DNA of 7,386 nt from Cytophagales bacterium (GTDB lineage: Bacteria > Bacteroidota > Bacteroidia > Cytophagales > Amoebophilaceae), in the NCBI GenBank assembly GCA_022360235.1, contig JAKSDE010000356.1, positions 1-7,386 on the forward strand. Direction: 5' to 3'. The notes under the pieces were generated by a model that was given only the letters and a program-made list of their open reading frames with translations, was not told the DNA's origin and ran no database searches. The position numbers and the translations under genes are program-made. Below, piece by piece: positions 7,110-7,386 of the stretch (position 1 is the first letter of the stretch; each line of letters starts with the position of its first letter).

Positions 7110-7140
7110 CAAAGTTAAGAAAAAAATGACAGAATGTCAG
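7110..7140 (-). promoter_or_regulatory. Candidate promoter of miaB, Bacteroidota type
   Basis: On the minus strand TAACTTTG (plus 7110-7117) exactly matches the phylum's -7 motif TAnnTTTG. Upstream, with a 17-base spacer, is CTGACA (plus 7135-7140), matching 5 of 6 positions of TTGACA. The leader to the miaB ATG would be about 50 bases and AT-rich, including a repeated ATAGTTAA-like stretch. This is the most convincing promoter in the window. A 13-base inverted repeat overlaps its upstream half (separate entry). Confidence 0.5.
7127..7139. promoter_or_regulatory. Inverted repeat overlapping the miaB promoter, possible operator
   Basis: TGACA (7127-7131) and TGTCA (7135-7139) are perfect inverted arms separated by GAA. 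The repeat covers most of the -35-like element and part of the spacer of the putative miaB promoter. It could be a dimeric repressor site. It is only 10 symmetric bases, so chance is possible, and no regulator can be named. Confidence 0.3.
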
Positions 7141-7161
7141 TATTTTTTAGATAATATTCTG

Positions 7162-7179
7162 AAAAAATTGCTCAGCAAT
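7162..7179 (-). terminator. Possible weak terminator upstream of miaB
   Basis: Read on the minus strand, ATTGC-TGA-GCAAT (plus 7167-7179) is a perfect 5-bp hairpin followed directly by a run of T (plus A at 7162-7167). The layout resembles an intrinsic terminator shielding miaB from transcription arriving from the right. The stem is short and AT-rich, so termination would be weak. Confidence 0.3.
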
Positions 7180-7206
7180 ATGTGGGCTTCAGCCATGGTA
7201 AATCAT

Positions 7207-7227
7207 AGTTCCGAGTTCCGGGTTCTG
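7207..7227 (-). repeat. GGAACT heptamer array next to the GC-rich element
   Basis: Read on the minus strand, CGGAACT occurs twice in tandem (plus 7207-7213 and 7214-7220). A diverged third unit (plus 7221-7227) follows in phase. The core GGAACT is the same as in the pheS leader, in the opposite orientation. The array abuts the GTGTG that opens the putative intron at 7227. Confidence 0.5.
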
Positions 7228-7386
7228 TGTGTCACGAAGTAGAGAACGAAAACGTTCTTTGCCTGCTGTAAATGAGATGGCGGTGGGCCCGCCGTAAGCG
7301 CTTTATAGGAAGAGCTTACCAACTGCCTAGCTGGTGCTGGGGTAAAGAGCCAGGGTGCTGAGCGTGCTAGCAAAAGGCCTACAAGA
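7227..7386 (+). mobile_element. Probable 5' end of a group II intron, running off the window
   Basis: The stretch opens with GTGTG, the form expected at group II intron 5' ends (GUGYG), followed by TCACGAAGT. It is clearly richer in G and C than its surroundings and has no open frame of note. It folds well: an 8-bp stem at 7241-7248/7253-7260 with an AAAA loop; GGCGG (7279-7283) with CCGCC (7289-7293); GTAAGC (7294-7299) with GCTTAC (7314-7319); CTAGC (7327-7331) with GCTAG (7366-7370), enclosing CTGG (7337-7340) with CCAG (7350-7353). This arrangement resembles domain I of a bacterial group II intron. The maturase gene, domain V and the 3' end would lie beyond the window and were not seen, so another structured RNA cannot be excluded. 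Confidence 0.5.

Noticed and set aside
1..7386. CRISPR arrays, tRNA or rRNA genes, insertion sequences
   Set aside because: No regularly spaced long direct repeats, no tRNA cloverleaf or rRNA signature, and no transposase frame were seen. The heptamer arrays are far too short to be CRISPR.

Overview
The window looks like an AT-rich chromosomal segment of a member of the Bacteroidota. Three observations support this. The minus-strand gene order is miaB, sigma-54 activator, lptE, TPR-like protein, secG, an arrangement I associate with this phylum. pheS has no pheT beside it. Start codons lack clear Shine-Dalgarno sequences, and the best promoter candidate upstream of miaB contains the phylum's -7 motif TAnnTTTG. 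A Cytophagales or Amoebophilus-like symbiont is a reasonable guess from overall flavour, but it is only a guess.

Layout: bases 1-98 are a leader with a candidate promoter and a short heptamer repeat. pheS (99-1175) and a type II NADH dehydrogenase gene (1240-2553) lie on the plus strand. They converge on a five-gene minus-strand cluster that reads from right to left. It starts with miaB (5556-7052) and, after a 145-base gap, continues with a sigma-54-dependent activator without a receiver domain (4172-5410). lptE overlaps that gene by 17 bases (3661-4188). A TPR-like protein (2964-3614) follows, and secG overlaps it by one base (2608-2964). Bases 7053-7226 hold the miaB promoter region with two inverted repeats. 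From 7227 to the end the sequence becomes GC-rich and highly foldable and begins GTGTG, which suggests the 5' end of a group II intron running off the window.

The genes are mostly housekeeping: Phe-tRNA charging, tRNA A37 modification, respiratory NADH oxidation, inner-membrane protein export (SecG) and LPS insertion into the outer membrane (LptE). The activator next to lptE is the only obvious regulator, and a link to envelope functions is inference from position.

The least ordinary signals are non-coding or microstructural. They are a degenerate GGAACT-type heptamer array at several gene borders, two 8-base G/C homopolymer runs inside conserved motifs, a weak lipobox in LptE, and the candidate intron boundary abutting a heptamer array. 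I see no clearly new multi-gene system.
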